Of a stretch of DNA of 64,000 nucleotides, positions 23,974 through 32,851 are shown piece by piece. Both the position numbers and the translations under genes were made by a program. Within the stretch, counting starts at the first letter, position 1; each line of letters starts with the position of its first letter. Origin of the DNA: a virus; the IMG/VR virus record IMGVR_UViG_3300035689_000007, positions 1 to 64,000 of that record. One strand, written 5' to 3'. Below the pieces are notes generated by a model that saw only the letters and a list, made by a program, of their open reading frames with translations, did not search any database and had not been told where the DNA came from.

Positions 23974-25628
23974 GAAAGAAACGTATTTTATTTTGTAGCG
24001 AGGCCACTTTTCTTAATACCGGCTACGCCACATACACAAGGGAAATATTACAATATCTATATCAAACTGATAAATACGAATTGGCAGAATTAGCTGCTTA
24101 TGGAGATAGCGGCGATAGAAGATCTCTATATATACCTTGGAAATTTTATGGGGCTACCCTACCAAGAAACGCATCCGAAGATCAAAAAAGATTATATCAA
24201 TCAAAGTATTCTTATCAGTTTGGAGAGTACGCTTTTCATGATGTATGTCTTGATTTTAAGCCAGATATAGTGTGTGATATACGAGATTTTTGGATGTTAG
24301 AATTTGTTGAGAGGTCACCATATAGACCTTTCTTTAAGTGGTGTATTATGCCAACTGTCGATGCCTATCCACAGGCAAGACAATGGATTTCTACATATCA
24401 ATCAGCAGACGCTTGTTTAACTTATTCTGATTGGGCTGGCGAAGTATTAAAAAAACAGTCTAATGGAAATATTAATTACTTAGGATCTGCACCACCTTCA
24501 GCACATGCAGCGTATTGCATGATTAGAGACAAGAACGAATCTAGAAAATACTTAGGTATACCAGATCATTGCAAAGTTGTTGGAACCGTGATGAGAAACC
24601 AACGTAGGAAGTTATATCCAGATTTATTTAAAGCGTTTAGATTATTACTTGACAAAGTAGAAGATCCACAAAATTATCTTTTGTATTGTCATACAAGTTA
24701 TCCAGATATGGGCTGGGACATACCAGAATTATTACAAACATACAATTTATCGTCAAACACAGTATTTACATACGTTTGTACTGAAACCAAGAAGCCATTT
24801 GCTTCTTTTTTTCAAGGCCCACACGTAGTATCACCATTTACTAAAAAATTAACTGGTATTATGTCTAACGTTAAGTGCGGTATAGATTATCCAGAATTAG
24901 CAACTATTATGAATAGTTTTGATATATATGTACAATATGCTAATTCAGAAGGTTTTGGTTTACCACAAGTAGAAGCTGCCGCCTGTGGAATACCAGTAGC
25001 GTCTGTAAATTATTCAGCAATGGAAAGTGTTGTTAAACAATTAGGTGCAATACCACTAGATGTAAAGGCTCTATATCAAGAAATGGAAACTGGATGTATG
25101 AGGGCTGTTCCAGATAATCAAGATACTGCACAAAAACTATATGAATTTTTTCAGCAACCATCATTCAAAAGAAGTAAACTTGGTTTTGATATAAAACAGA
25201 ATTTTTTGAAATATTTTCAGTGGGATATTAGCGGATCTGTATGGGAAAGATATTTTGATAGCGTAGAAATATTGGACGAAAGAGAAACTTGGTTTTCTAC
25301 CCCTAGAATATTTAAACCGGCATCAAAGCCAGATTTCAAAAAGTTTAGTGATATACAGGAATATGCCACGTTTCTAATTAAACATGTTCTATGTAAAGAA
25401 GAAAAAATTAATACGTTTTTTCATTCTAAACTGGTTAGAGATTTACTATATGGTTTTACTACCGGTATTTCTGGCGGGGTATATCAAAATGATAGCTCTA
25501 TGATAGCTGATGGTAATGTTCAAAAAATATCTTTTGATTTTGATAGAGCTTATGAATATATGCTATCAATACGACTAGAAGAAAATGCAATAGAACAAAA
25601 AAGAGCGGAGGTATTTAAATTACTATGA
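23970..25628 (+). CDS. Glycosyltransferase, GT-B (GT4-like), large
   Basis: ATG 23970 overlaps the SSB stop (ATGA). The protein (552 aa) opens with the GT-B strand R-I-L-F-C-S-E-A-T and a short G-Y-A-T-Y motif. The C-terminal Rossmann domain carries N-S-E327-G-F-G-L-P-Q-V-E335, the E-x7-E donor-binding signature of GT4 retaining enzymes, followed by ACGIPVASV. About 150 further residues extend past the core and are unrecognised. It starts the main run of sugar genes and is translationally coupled to the next one. Confidence 0.85.
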   Translation: MRKKRILFCSEATFLNTGYATYTREILQYLYQTDKYELAELAAYGDSGDRRSLYIPWKFYGATLPRNASEDQKRLYQSKYSYQFGEYAFHDVCLDFKPDIVCDIRDFWMLEFVERSPYRPFFKWCIMPTVDAYPQARQWISTYQSADACLTYSDWAGEVLKKQSNGNINYLGSAPPSAHAAYCMIRDKNESRKYLGIPDHCKVVGTVMRNQRRKLYPDLFKAFRLLLDKVEDPQNYLLYCHTSYPDMGWDIPELLQTYNLSSNTVFTYVCTETKKPFASFFQGPHVVSPFTKKLTGIMSNVKCGIDYPELATIMNSFDIYVQYANSEGFGLPQVEAAACGIPVASVNYSAMESVVKQLGAIPLDVKALYQEMETGCMRAVPDNQDTAQKLYEFFQQPSFKRSKLGFDIKQNFLKYFQWDISGSVWERYFDSVEILDERETWFSTPRIFKPASKPDFKKFSDIQEYATFLIKHVLCKEEKINTFFHSKLVRDLLYGFTTGISGGVYQNDSSMIADGNVQKISFDFDRAYEYMLSIRLEENAIEQKRAEVFKLL

Positions 25629-26737
25629 AAATACTATATGTGGGCCACTATAAAGAAAATAGTGGATGGTCTAATGCGGCAATTAATAATATATTGGCAT
25701 TAGATTCTATAGGTGTTGATGTAGTGTGTAAAGATATTAAACTGACAAACAAGCCATTCAATATTCCTAATAGAATTTTAGAATTAGAACAAAAATCTCT
25801 TAATGGTGTAACACATTGCATACAGCATATCTTACCACATCATATGGTAGGATCTGATCAATTCAAAAAGAGCGTTTGTTATTATGTTGGAGAATCAATA
25901 CATACTAAGAAAAATAGCTGGCATTCTTATTTAGAACTCGTTGATGAAGTTTGGGTTCCAAATATTGATTTGCATAAAAATACTCAACAGTTCGTTAGCA
26001 ACGCGGTGCGTATACTTCCACACACATTTGATATAAATAAATATCGTCAGGAGTTTAAGAAGATAAATTTTGGATCTGAATCAAGTTTTTTTAAGTTCTA
26101 TACTATTGGTGACATCAATGATCGAAAAAATATGATTGAAACCATTAAATGTTTCTATCACGCATTTTCTAGCGATCAAGATGTGTTATTCATTGCTAAG
26201 ATTAAGAAGCATGGATTAACACAATCTAATCTACAAAAATATACAGAACAATTATGTGAATCTATACAAAATAGTATGAAATTATATTCAGATAAGACAA
26301 AATATGGAAACGTAAGATTTATTACGAGTGATTGCGATGACGATTTCATATATGCATTGCACAACTCTTGTGATTGTTTTCTTAATATTTCACATGGAGA
26401 AGCTTGGTCTATACCATCTTTTGAAAGCATGTGTTTTGGAAATACGCCAATATGCTCTAATGAAGGTGGTCCAGCGATGTATATAAATGATGATAAAGCA
26501 CACGGAACATTGATAGATGGCACATATACCATATGTAATCAATCTGACGCTGCTTTTGATCATATATTCACCGGTTCAGAATTTTGGTTTCAACCGAATC
26601 ATATATCAACAGTAAATGCCATGAAATTTTACTATGAACACAGAGATGTTAAAAACAAGGAAGAGTGTTTAACTTATGCATCTAAGTTTGATTATAGTAT
26701 TATTGGACAACAAATAAAGGATATGTTAAATGACTAA
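25625..26737 (+). CDS. Glycosyltransferase, GT-B (GT4-like)
   Basis: At 370 aa it has the two-Rossmann build: the N-terminus K-I-L-Y-V-G-H-Y-K-E-N-S-G-W and a C-terminal H-G-E259-A-W-S-I-P-S-F-E267 (E-x7-E) followed by G-N-T-P-I-C-S. A retaining transfer of an activated hexose is expected. ATGA junctions on both ends place it in the same transcript as the enzymes around it. The acceptor is unknown. Confidence 0.83.
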   Translation: MKILYVGHYKENSGWSNAAINNILALDSIGVDVVCKDIKLTNKPFNIPNRILELEQKSLNGVTHCIQHILPHHMVGSDQFKKSVCYYVGESIHTKKNSWHSYLELVDEVWVPNIDLHKNTQQFVSNAVRILPHTFDINKYRQEFKKINFGSESSFFKFYTIGDINDRKNMIETIKCFYHAFSSDQDVLFIAKIKKHGLTQSNLQKYTEQLCESIQNSMKLYSDKTKYGNVRFITSDCDDDFIYALHNSCDCFLNISHGEAWSIPSFESMCFGNTPICSNEGGPAMYINDDKAHGTLIDGTYTICNQSDAAFDHIFTGSEFWFQPNHISTVNAMKFYYEHRDVKNKEECLTYASKFDYSIIGQQIKDMLND

Positions 26738-27713
26738 ACTTGCATCACTATTTCGTAAACTCAGCGATGTAGAAAAATATAACATTATTACCTTTCCAAC
26801 ACACGAAAGGTATGAAACACAGTTATGCAAAACTGGACACAACTTCTTTTCTTTAAATAGGGAAGGAAGAAAAACTTGGAATACTCAACAGGTTAATATT
26901 CCAGAAAACTACTTTATACAAAATGGTAAATTCAATTCATATATAACATATGACATGATATTAGTTCAAAGTAGATTTGATGATCAATTTAGCTTGGCGC
27001 ACCAAATAAAACAAAGTTTAGATATACCAATTATAGTATTAGATCATAGCTTACCACCACCAGAAATCAATACAAAAATAAGAGATATGATAAGAAGTTA
27101 TTCTGGTAATGTCAATGTATTTATTTCTGAATTTTCTAGGGACTGTTGGCAAATAAACAGTCAAAATAATATCGTTATACATCACGGTATCGATAGTAAT
27201 ACATTTACACCTAAAGATAATATAGATAAACAAAAATATGTATTAACAGTTGCAAATGGATTTACACAACGAAAAGATTTACATTTCAACGATTGGTTAG
27301 AAATAACTAAAAATATCGAAAACAAAATTGTGGGAGATAATCCCGGTTTATCTGAATCTGCCAAAGATGTCAATCATCTAGTTGAAGAATATAATAAGTG
27401 TAGTGTCTATCTTAATACATCGCGTACACCAATACCAATGAGCTTATTAGAAGCAATGTCTTGTGGGTGTGCGGTTGTTACAGTGAAAGATAGTATGATG
27501 GTTGATATCATAAATAATGGAGTAAATGGCTTTATTAGTAATGACACTAAAGAACTTACCGATATGATAAATTTGTTAATGGGCGATGAAAATTTAAGAA
27601 AGTCAATTGGAAATAAAGCTAGAGATACAATTTTACACAACTTTTCAGAACAATCTTTTATAGATAAGTGGAACACATTATTTAAAGATACATACGAAGG
27701 AAAATATCAATGA
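26730..27713 (+). CDS. Glycosyltransferase, GT-B (GT4-like), short
   Basis: The C-terminal donor domain is clear: V-A-N-G-F-T-Q-R-K-D, then N-T-S-R-T-P-I-P-M-S-L-L-E-A-M-S-C-G-C-A-V-V-T and a terminal N-N-G-V-N-G-F. The usual first Glu of E-x7-E is replaced by Thr/Pro (TPIPMSLLE), so the donor-site geometry may differ. The N-terminal domain is short, giving 327 aa in total. It overlaps the genes on both sides by a few bases. Confidence 0.8.
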   Translation: MTKLASLFRKLSDVEKYNIITFPTHERYETQLCKTGHNFFSLNREGRKTWNTQQVNIPENYFIQNGKFNSYITYDMILVQSRFDDQFSLAHQIKQSLDIPIIVLDHSLPPPEINTKIRDMIRSYSGNVNVFISEFSRDCWQINSQNNIVIHHGIDSNTFTPKDNIDKQKYVLTVANGFTQRKDLHFNDWLEITKNIENKIVGDNPGLSESAKDVNHLVEEYNKCSVYLNTSRTPIPMSLLEAMSCGCAVVTVKDSMMVDIINNGVNGFISNDTKELTDMINLLMGDENLRKSIGNKARDTILHNFSEQSFIDKWNTLFKDTYEGKYQ

Positions 27714-28135
27714 ATTTAAACTTTACATACAAAACAAATCATATTGAAAATTTTATCAACATAGATGCTACGTCCGACAAATTAGAAGCAGAACTGAAAC
27801 GTATATCAGCTTCATCTTGTAGTAATATTATTATTTCAGAATCTATCAATTATCTTAATTATGATGAATCAAAAACAACACTAGTAGAAATAATTAGTAA
27901 ATTGAGAAAGGGTGGAAATATTTCTATATCTACTGTAGATTTTGATGCAATATCAACAAATTTTATTAATGGTGATATAGACATACCATATCTGTGCAAC
28001 ATACTGAGTAGTATTAAATCCATAATACCAAATCAACATGTAATCAGCCTAGTGAAAGATCATAATGTCAAAATAATTAGCATTGAAAAAAGAGATTTTT
28101 TGTTTATTATACGTGGTTATAGAGAAAATACATGA
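27710..28135 (+). CDS. Truncated SAM-methyltransferase-like protein
   Basis: The 141-aa product resembles only the second half of a class I methyltransferase. N-I-I-I-S-E-S-I-N-Y-L corresponds to strand 4 and its following loop. K-L-R-K-G-G-N-I-S-I-S-T-V-D-F then matches the familiar 'K-x-G-G' turn and strand 5. The SAM-binding G-x-G-x-G loop of the first half is absent, so methyl transfer is unlikely. It may be a decayed gene or a dimerising partner. It is flanked by ATGA junctions with glycosyltransferase genes. Confidence 0.55.
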   Translation: MNLNFTYKTNHIENFINIDATSDKLEAELKRISASSCSNIIISESINYLNYDESKTTLVEIISKLRKGGNISISTVDFDAISTNFINGDIDIPYLCNILSSIKSIIPNQHVISLVKDHNVKIISIEKRDFLFIIRGYRENT

Positions 28136-28899
28136 AGACAAAAAGCTGTATAACATCTACCAAAAAAAGCCATAAAGCAGTAGAACAAGTAAAACATGAT
28201 TGTTTTGTGAGCGTTGTTTTAATACATGATCAGCAGATTAATAGAATGAAATCGTATATGCCATTAGCATTATTACAAATAGATGATAATAACACGCTGT
28301 TAGATTTGCAGATCAAGGCTATAGAAAAAAAGTTTCAAAAATATGAAGTTATAGTGACGGCAGGATCTCATATAGAAAAAATAGTAAGACACATCAAACA
28401 AAAATATAGAAATCAAAATATTAGAGTTATAGAAAATACGATGTCTCAAGAAACTACAAACGCAGAAAGCACCAGATTATCTTTAAATAACATCAACAAT
28501 GATAAAATTTTTATTATTGACGGCCACCTATTTTTTACTGACAAAATTTTTGAAGAAATAAATCCCAATGAATCTTTTGTTTTATGCAATAGAGAAAAAG
28601 ATGATAGTTTAGAAATAGGCGTAAACGTGGGTGAATTAGACAATGTTCAATATTTTTCTTATGGGGCTAATTTCGCATGGTCTGAGGTAATATTTTTAAA
28701 TGCCTCAGTTTCCGTTGAACTAGAAAAGATACTGTCTACAAAACAATTTCAACAAAAATTTCTATTTGAAGCTATAAATGAAATGCTAAAGAGAACTAAC
28801 ATAAAACAAAAATACGTTGATGTAAATAATGTCATCAAAATCAAAAACAATAAAACATATCAAAGAGCTAGGAGTAGACATGAAATTCATAGTCGATAA
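28132..28899 (+). CDS. Nucleotidyltransferase-like (GT-A) protein
   Basis: A GT-A-like N-terminal fold is suggested by V-S-V-V-L-I-H-D, P-L-A-L-L-Q-I-D-D-N-N-T-L-L-D, and V-I-E-N-T then N-D-K-I-F-I-I-D-G-H-L-F-F. The order resembles sugar-phosphate nucleotidylyltransferases and MobA-like enzymes, in which the Asp of the last motif binds metal. The G-G-x-G-T-R signature near the N-terminus is not visible, so substrate binding may be altered. At 255 aa it is short but compatible. It could supply an activated sugar for the surrounding transferases. Confidence 0.55.
   Translation: MKTKSCITSTKKSHKAVEQVKHDCFVSVVLIHDQQINRMKSYMPLALLQIDDNNTLLDLQIKAIEKKFQKYEVIVTAGSHIEKIVRHIKQKYRNQNIRVIENTMSQETTNAESTRLSLNNINNDKIFIIDGHLFFTDKIFEEINPNESFVLCNREKDDSLEIGVNVGELDNVQYFSYGANFAWSEVIFLNASVSVELEKILSTKQFQQKFLFEAINEMLKRTNIKQKYVDVNNVIKIKNNKTYQRARSRHEIHSR
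28870..28874 (+). promoter_or_regulatory. Ribosome binding site choosing ATG 28880
   Basis: AGGAG 5 bp before ATG 28880 is much better than anything before the in-frame ATG at 28829, so the later start is preferred for the next gene. Confidence 0.55.
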
Positions 28900-29725
28900 T
28901 TATAGCGGCAATGCTACATCGCAATCTCTATACATATATAAACATATTAGTGAGAATACGAACCATCAATGTTATTTGAACAATGGACAAATATCAACAT
29001 TTGATCTATTGGATGATGTTAAACCGGAGGTGTATATAAGCAATTTATCTGTGTTGTCTAGAGATGTAATACAATATATAAGACAAAATCAATATGATAT
29101 GAAACTAATGATAAATATTGATAATGTAAAACTGGGCAATATTCTAGATGTAGAAGAAGTATTAGTAGATGAAAAAATCAATTTTAGATTTTTTGGCAAT
29201 CTGTCTGGAATAAATCCAACAAAAGTTAGAAAAACCAAAATATTTAACTTATTAGACGGTTATGATAGCAATATAGAATCTTCAAAAAAGGTGTGGGATA
29301 AAAAAATAAACCATCTAATTGTTGTAAAGAGTGATGTAGATATAACCAATATTGATCTAGAAAAATTAAAAAACAAGACATTTCATGTTGCTTCATTTGA
29401 AAGCACAGTTGAGATACACACAAATGTAATAGATGCAATCAAGAATCTGTACCACAATTATGATAGCGTAATATTTGCTAATCTAGAATATGGTATACCG
29501 CAACCATTTTTTGATTGCCTATATCAAAACTGTAAAGCTTTTTTTGTTTCCAAAATGTATGGCAAAGAAATAAATAATACGCTAACTAAAATACTAAAAA
29601 TTAATGGCAATTTAAATTTTAATGACGATGACAAAATAGAAGATTTTAATGAGATTTTTGACACTGTGAAACAGAATCATAGTTATGTGCGCCGCGTAAA
29701 CAGTTTGCTTTCACAGGTGTCTTGA
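28880..29725 (+). CDS. Glycosyltransferase-like protein
   Basis: An earlier in-frame ATG at 28829 would give a longer overlap; AGGAG supports ATG 28880 (281 aa). The N-terminus M-K-F-I-V-D-N-Y-S-G-N-A-T-S and a late Y-G-I-P-Q-P-F-F-D-C-L-Y-Q-N-C-K-A-F-F-V-S resemble CgeB-type GT-B proteins, in which a similar G-I-P-Q-R-x-x-E element lies at the donor site. Here the usual Glu is Asp, and the fold assignment rests on short similarities. It continues the sugar cluster. Confidence 0.5.
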   Translation: MKFIVDNYSGNATSQSLYIYKHISENTNHQCYLNNGQISTFDLLDDVKPEVYISNLSVLSRDVIQYIRQNQYDMKLMINIDNVKLGNILDVEEVLVDEKINFRFFGNLSGINPTKVRKTKIFNLLDGYDSNIESSKKVWDKKINHLIVVKSDVDITNIDLEKLKNKTFHVASFESTVEIHTNVIDAIKNLYHNYDSVIFANLEYGIPQPFFDCLYQNCKAFFVSKMYGKEINNTLTKILKINGNLNFNDDDKIEDFNEIFDTVKQNHSYVRRVNSLLSQVS

Positions 29726-29727
29726 AC

Positions 29728-30477
29728 ATGATTAATACAAAGAAAATACAGACTCACGCTTTTTTGTGGTATAAAGATACACATGAATATATATTAACAA
29801 AGTTAGCGAAGGCTGGAATAACTCATTTAAATCTATCACTAGAAAGTGGGAATAAAAATAATAAAACTATCATAACTGCTGCAAAAAAATTGATTCCAAA
29901 TGTAAGGTATATTAAAGTTAGACCTTGTGGTAGTGATCAACTTGGTTTTTATTGTTCAGCAATCAAATATAACAAAACAAAAAAAGATTGGATATTATAT
30001 TGTCACGATAAAAGCAAAACAAAGCAAAAGTGGGTAGATAGTATTTTAGATCCAATATTACAAGATAAAATAAATGATATCATTGTAGATAATAATATTG
30101 GCATAATATCGTCTGGTCATCCAGATTATTTTAAACAATTATGGTCAGAAGAAGATTTAGTTAAACTAGATCATCAAACGTTTTTTCATGACAAAAAATG
30201 CATAGTAGAATGTAGACATACTCTAACTTGGCTCAGAGAGTTACAATACATATTATTTAGAAAACACGGCCTAATGGATAAAGAAAATCTTAATTTTAAC
30301 TTTACTGCTGGAAATATGTTCTTGATAAGAAGAGATGTATTACAGGTGGCTCATTCGTGTATTCATAGTAATTTTTTCCCTAATAATTATAGGGCCGATG
30401 GAGATGTGTCACACGCCCTAGAAAGATTTTATTATTACGTATCGATTTGTATGAAATACAAAAATGAATTTATATAG
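29728..30477 (+). CDS. Rhamnan-synthesis-F-like glycosyltransferase
   Basis: ATG 29728 follows the previous stop by 2 bp. Features similar to the RgpF family are: H-A-F-L-W-Y-K-D-T at the N-terminus, a H-D-K-S-K-T segment, and a late A-G-N-M-F-L-I-R-R-D-V-L-Q followed by F-F-P-N-N and D-G-D-V-S-H-A-L-E-R. RgpF enzymes add rhamnose-type sugars during surface polysaccharide synthesis. The length (249 aa) fits one catalytic domain. No membrane helix is present. Confidence 0.65.
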   Translation: MINTKKIQTHAFLWYKDTHEYILTKLAKAGITHLNLSLESGNKNNKTIITAAKKLIPNVRYIKVRPCGSDQLGFYCSAIKYNKTKKDWILYCHDKSKTKQKWVDSILDPILQDKINDIIVDNNIGIISSGHPDYFKQLWSEEDLVKLDHQTFFHDKKCIVECRHTLTWLRELQYILFRKHGLMDKENLNFNFTAGNMFLIRRDVLQVAHSCIHSNFFPNNYRADGDVSHALERFYYYVSICMKYKNEFI

Positions 30478-30487
30478 GAGATTTTAA

Positions 30488-30928
30488 ATGCATAATTTTG
30501 CTATATGTTTGACTAACGATGACAATGTGGCAAACATTGTATTAAACGTCTTGTACAAAAAAATAAAACAAGAAATTCCCAAGTCAAATATATCTGTATT
30601 TGCTAGCTCACACGGTAATTTCAGTTTTGACTGTGGTATATTTTGCTTATCAGAACTGTGGTATTTTGCTGGAGAAATATTTGTTTTTGATATGGATTCA
30701 ATCGAATATATTAACAATTTACATCAAGACATCAAAATAAATTTTGTGTTTTTTAATCAAAATTTAGATATCAAGAAAATGATGGAATTATTAAACGACA
30801 ATATAGTCAATATTCATCTAGACAGGTCTTCATTAGACAATTTTTCAAGAATAACTGGAAGAAATTCTATAAGTCTAGATAAGTATATAGAACTATGTAA
30901 GAATATAGAGGTAAAATCAAATGAATGA
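30488..30928 (+). CDS. Hypothetical protein in sugar cluster (146 aa)
   Basis: The start has a good site (ATAGGAGATTTTAA). The protein is alpha/beta with several hydrophobic strands (I-F-V-F-D-M-D, I-N-F-V-F-F), consistent with half of a Rossmann-like domain, but I recognise no family. It begins 10 bp after the RgpF-like gene and its end overlaps the homing-type nuclease gene by 8 bp. Confidence 0.6.
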   Translation: MHNFAICLTNDDNVANIVLNVLYKKIKQEIPKSNISVFASSHGNFSFDCGIFCLSELWYFAGEIFVFDMDSIEYINNLHQDIKINFVFFNQNLDIKKMMELLNDNIVNIHLDRSSLDNFSRITGRNSISLDKYIELCKNIEVKSNE

Positions 30929-31688
30929 ACAAAAAATTATCGATATGTACAAAGAGAAAAAAATGAGTACATATGAAATAGCGAAAGCTTTAAATACATA
31001 TCCAAATAAAATACGAAGATTGTTGATCAAACATGGTGTCGAACTAAATGATAAAAGTACGGCACAAAAATTAGCTTTAGAAAAAGGTATAGCCAATATT
31101 CCTACAAAAGGAAAAACCAGAACACGCGAAGAAAAACTAAAAATTAGTAGATCTTTAAAAGACAACTGGGAAAATATAGGCGATAAAGAATATGCAAAAC
31201 GAGTAGAATTAGCTAAAGATAGATGGTCCAAGCTATCACAATCAGCTAAAACAAAAATGAACGAAGCAGCAATACAAGCTATACAAAAAGCTGGCAAGGA
31301 AGGATCTAAACTAGAAAAATTTATACGTAATGAATTATCACAATATGGATATAAGGTAGAATCTCATAAAAAAAATCTTATTCCTAATTACAATCTAGAA
31401 ATCGACATGTACTTTCCAGAGGTCAAGGCTATAATAGAGATAGACGGGCCTTCTCACTTTCTGCCAATTTGGGGTGAAGAAAAATTGAAGAAACAAATCA
31501 AGGCAGATGCAGATAAAACAGGTTTAATATTAAGTAGAGGGCTAGCGATCATAAGAGTAAAAAATCTTTCTGATTCTTTATCATTAGCTTCTCAAGAAAA
31601 CTTAAAAACAAGATTGATAAACATACTAGATAGTATGAAGAATAATTTTCCAAAAGAGTCTGAAAGATATATTGAAATTGAAGTATGA
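30921..31688 (+). CDS. EDxHD (Vsr-like) homing-type endonuclease with N-terminal HTH
   Basis: The 255-aa protein has three parts. First, a helix-turn-helix (I-I-D-M-Y-K-E-K-K-M-S-T-Y-E-I-A-K-A-L). Second, a central charged region of the kind found in DNA-binding modules of homing nucleases (T-R-E-E-K-L-K-I-S-R-S, N-E-A-A-I-Q-A-I). Third, a nuclease core with D162-M-Y-F-P, A-I-I-E173-I-D175-G-P-S-H179-F and D-A-D-K-T-G-L-I-L-S-R-G-L-A-I-I-R. This layout matches the EDxHD family typified by the I-Bth0305I type. It is freestanding, not inside an intron. The target may be a neighbouring gene of a relative lacking it. Confidence 0.78.
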   Translation: MNEQKIIDMYKEKKMSTYEIAKALNTYPNKIRRLLIKHGVELNDKSTAQKLALEKGIANIPTKGKTRTREEKLKISRSLKDNWENIGDKEYAKRVELAKDRWSKLSQSAKTKMNEAAIQAIQKAGKEGSKLEKFIRNELSQYGYKVESHKKNLIPNYNLEIDMYFPEVKAIIEIDGPSHFLPIWGEEKLKKQIKADADKTGLILSRGLAIIRVKNLSDSLSLASQENLKTRLINILDSMKNNFPKESERYIEIEV

Positions 31689-31700
31689 AACATATTAAGA

Positions 31701-31705
31701 AAGGA
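31701..31705 (+). promoter_or_regulatory. Ribosome binding site choosing ATG 31712
   Basis: AAGGA 6 bp before ATG 31712 favours that start over the ATG at 31685, which only has the ATGA overlap in its favour. Confidence 0.5.
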
Positions 31706-31711
31706 CTAAAC

Positions 31712-32479
31712 ATGATTGCACCAGAAGTAGAAAATTTATTTGAAGGAATGTCGGGCGTAGATTCGGTAGTAGATGTAGACACTTCTGTTAAAAATGTTAT
31801 AAGGGGAGACGAGCCATCTATGCTATCTCCAGAGTGGCATGATTATGCTATGGGATTATTTCATGAAACAGAGTTGTTAGATGGACATCCTCTTGTGAAT
31901 GGTTTAAGAAGGGTAGCAGAATTGGTTTTAGGACCAATTAGATTTAGTGGGCCTACGCAAGTATTCCCAGTACAGCGTGATGATCATCACGGTAGAGCAA
32001 CCGTTATTTTTACTATTGAGTTTGCAAGCGGTTTAAAGTGTGCGGAAGTGGCCGATTCTTGGGAGGGTAACACAGATGATACATTCTGTGCTTACGCTGT
32101 TGCGATTGCAAGCACTAGAGCAGAAGCTAGAGCATTACGAAAAGTACTCAAAATACGCGGCGTGGCAGCGGAAGAATTAACTAAGAAGGATACTGCAAAG
32201 ATAGTACGCGAAATGTCAAATTCTAAGTCATCAAGCACTGGCGACTATGATGATCAAAGTAGGATGAGTGAAGCTCAATATAATTTCATAGATATTAAGT
32301 GTAAGCAACTTAATGTTGATGCACTCAAATTGATGAATGAAGAATTTAAAGTAGATCCAAATAAAAAGGTGTCAAAGAAGGTAGCTAGTGATATTATAGA
32401 TAGGCTGAACGATTATCAGCGTGATAAGAATAGTATTCCAGAAGCTTTACTGGGTTACAATGTAGCGTGGAGAAACTAA
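31712..32479 (+). CDS. Putative recombination/annealing-type protein
   Basis: At 255 aa (or 264 from ATG 31685), the central block includes A-E-V-A-D-S-W-E-G-N-T and A-S-T-R-A-E-A-R-A-L-R-K-V-L-K-I-R-G-V-A-A-E-E. Similar 'A-x-T-x-A-x-x-R-A-L-R-x-A-L' helices occur in Rad52/Erf-type phage annealing proteins. The C-terminal ~80 residues after a Ser-rich linker (MSNSKSSSTGDYDD) form a separate small helical domain (MSEAQYNFIDIKCKQL). The two-domain build with a flexible linker suits a DNA-binding recombination mediator. The assignment is tentative, by motif resemblance only. Confidence 0.5.
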   Translation: MIAPEVENLFEGMSGVDSVVDVDTSVKNVIRGDEPSMLSPEWHDYAMGLFHETELLDGHPLVNGLRRVAELVLGPIRFSGPTQVFPVQRDDHHGRATVIFTIEFASGLKCAEVADSWEGNTDDTFCAYAVAIASTRAEARALRKVLKIRGVAAEELTKKDTAKIVREMSNSKSSSTGDYDDQSRMSEAQYNFIDIKCKQLNVDALKLMNEEFKVDPNKKVSKKVASDIIDRLNDYQRDKNSIPEALLGYNVAWRN

Positions 32480-32811
32480 TGAAACTAACATATACTACAA
32501 AAAATGGTAGAGTAAAAGTAGAACTAGAGGGTGAATCTCAAAAGGACATTTTTGAGGCAATTAGTAAATTTCAAGAAGTGTTTGATGAAACTAATTGTGG
32601 AAAGTGTCAATCTGAAAATTTACGATTTGTTGTAAGAAACGTAGATGATAATCTATATTACGAACTACGATGTCTAGATTGTGGTGCTAGATTATCTTTC
32701 GGTGTACACAAGAAGGGTGGCGGTTTATTTCCAAAAAGGAAAGATGGAGATAAGTGGCTACCAGATGGCGGTTGGGTAAAGTGGAACTCAAAGACAGAAT
32801 CTATGGAATGA
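32479..32811 (+). CDS. Zinc-ribbon protein (110 aa)
   Basis: ATG 32479 overlaps the previous stop (TAATG) and has GGAG 7-8 bp upstream; an in-frame GTG at 32467 is less likely. An N-terminal beta-rich segment is followed by a zinc ribbon with C40/C43 and C65/C68, then a Gly/Lys/Trp-rich tail. It ends the plus-strand block just before the terminator. Role unknown; nucleic-acid binding alongside the preceding recombination-type protein is plausible. Confidence 0.7.
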   Translation: MKLTYTTKNGRVKVELEGESQKDIFEAISKFQEVFDETNCGKCQSENLRFVVRNVDDNLYYELRCLDCGARLSFGVHKKGGGLFPKRKDGDKWLPDGGWVKWNSKTESME

Positions 32812-32824
32812 AGTAGTGAATGAG

Positions 32825-32851
32825 GGGGGTAGGATTACTACCCCCTTTTTT
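32825..32851 (+). terminator. Rho-independent terminator ending the plus-strand block
   Basis: A perfect 8-bp stem GGGGGTAG / CTACCCCC with a 5-nt GATTA loop is followed by six T. The T-run ends exactly at the stop codon of the convergent minus-strand gene. The other strand lacks a T-run after the hairpin, so it should terminate plus-strand transcripts mainly. Confidence 0.93.
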
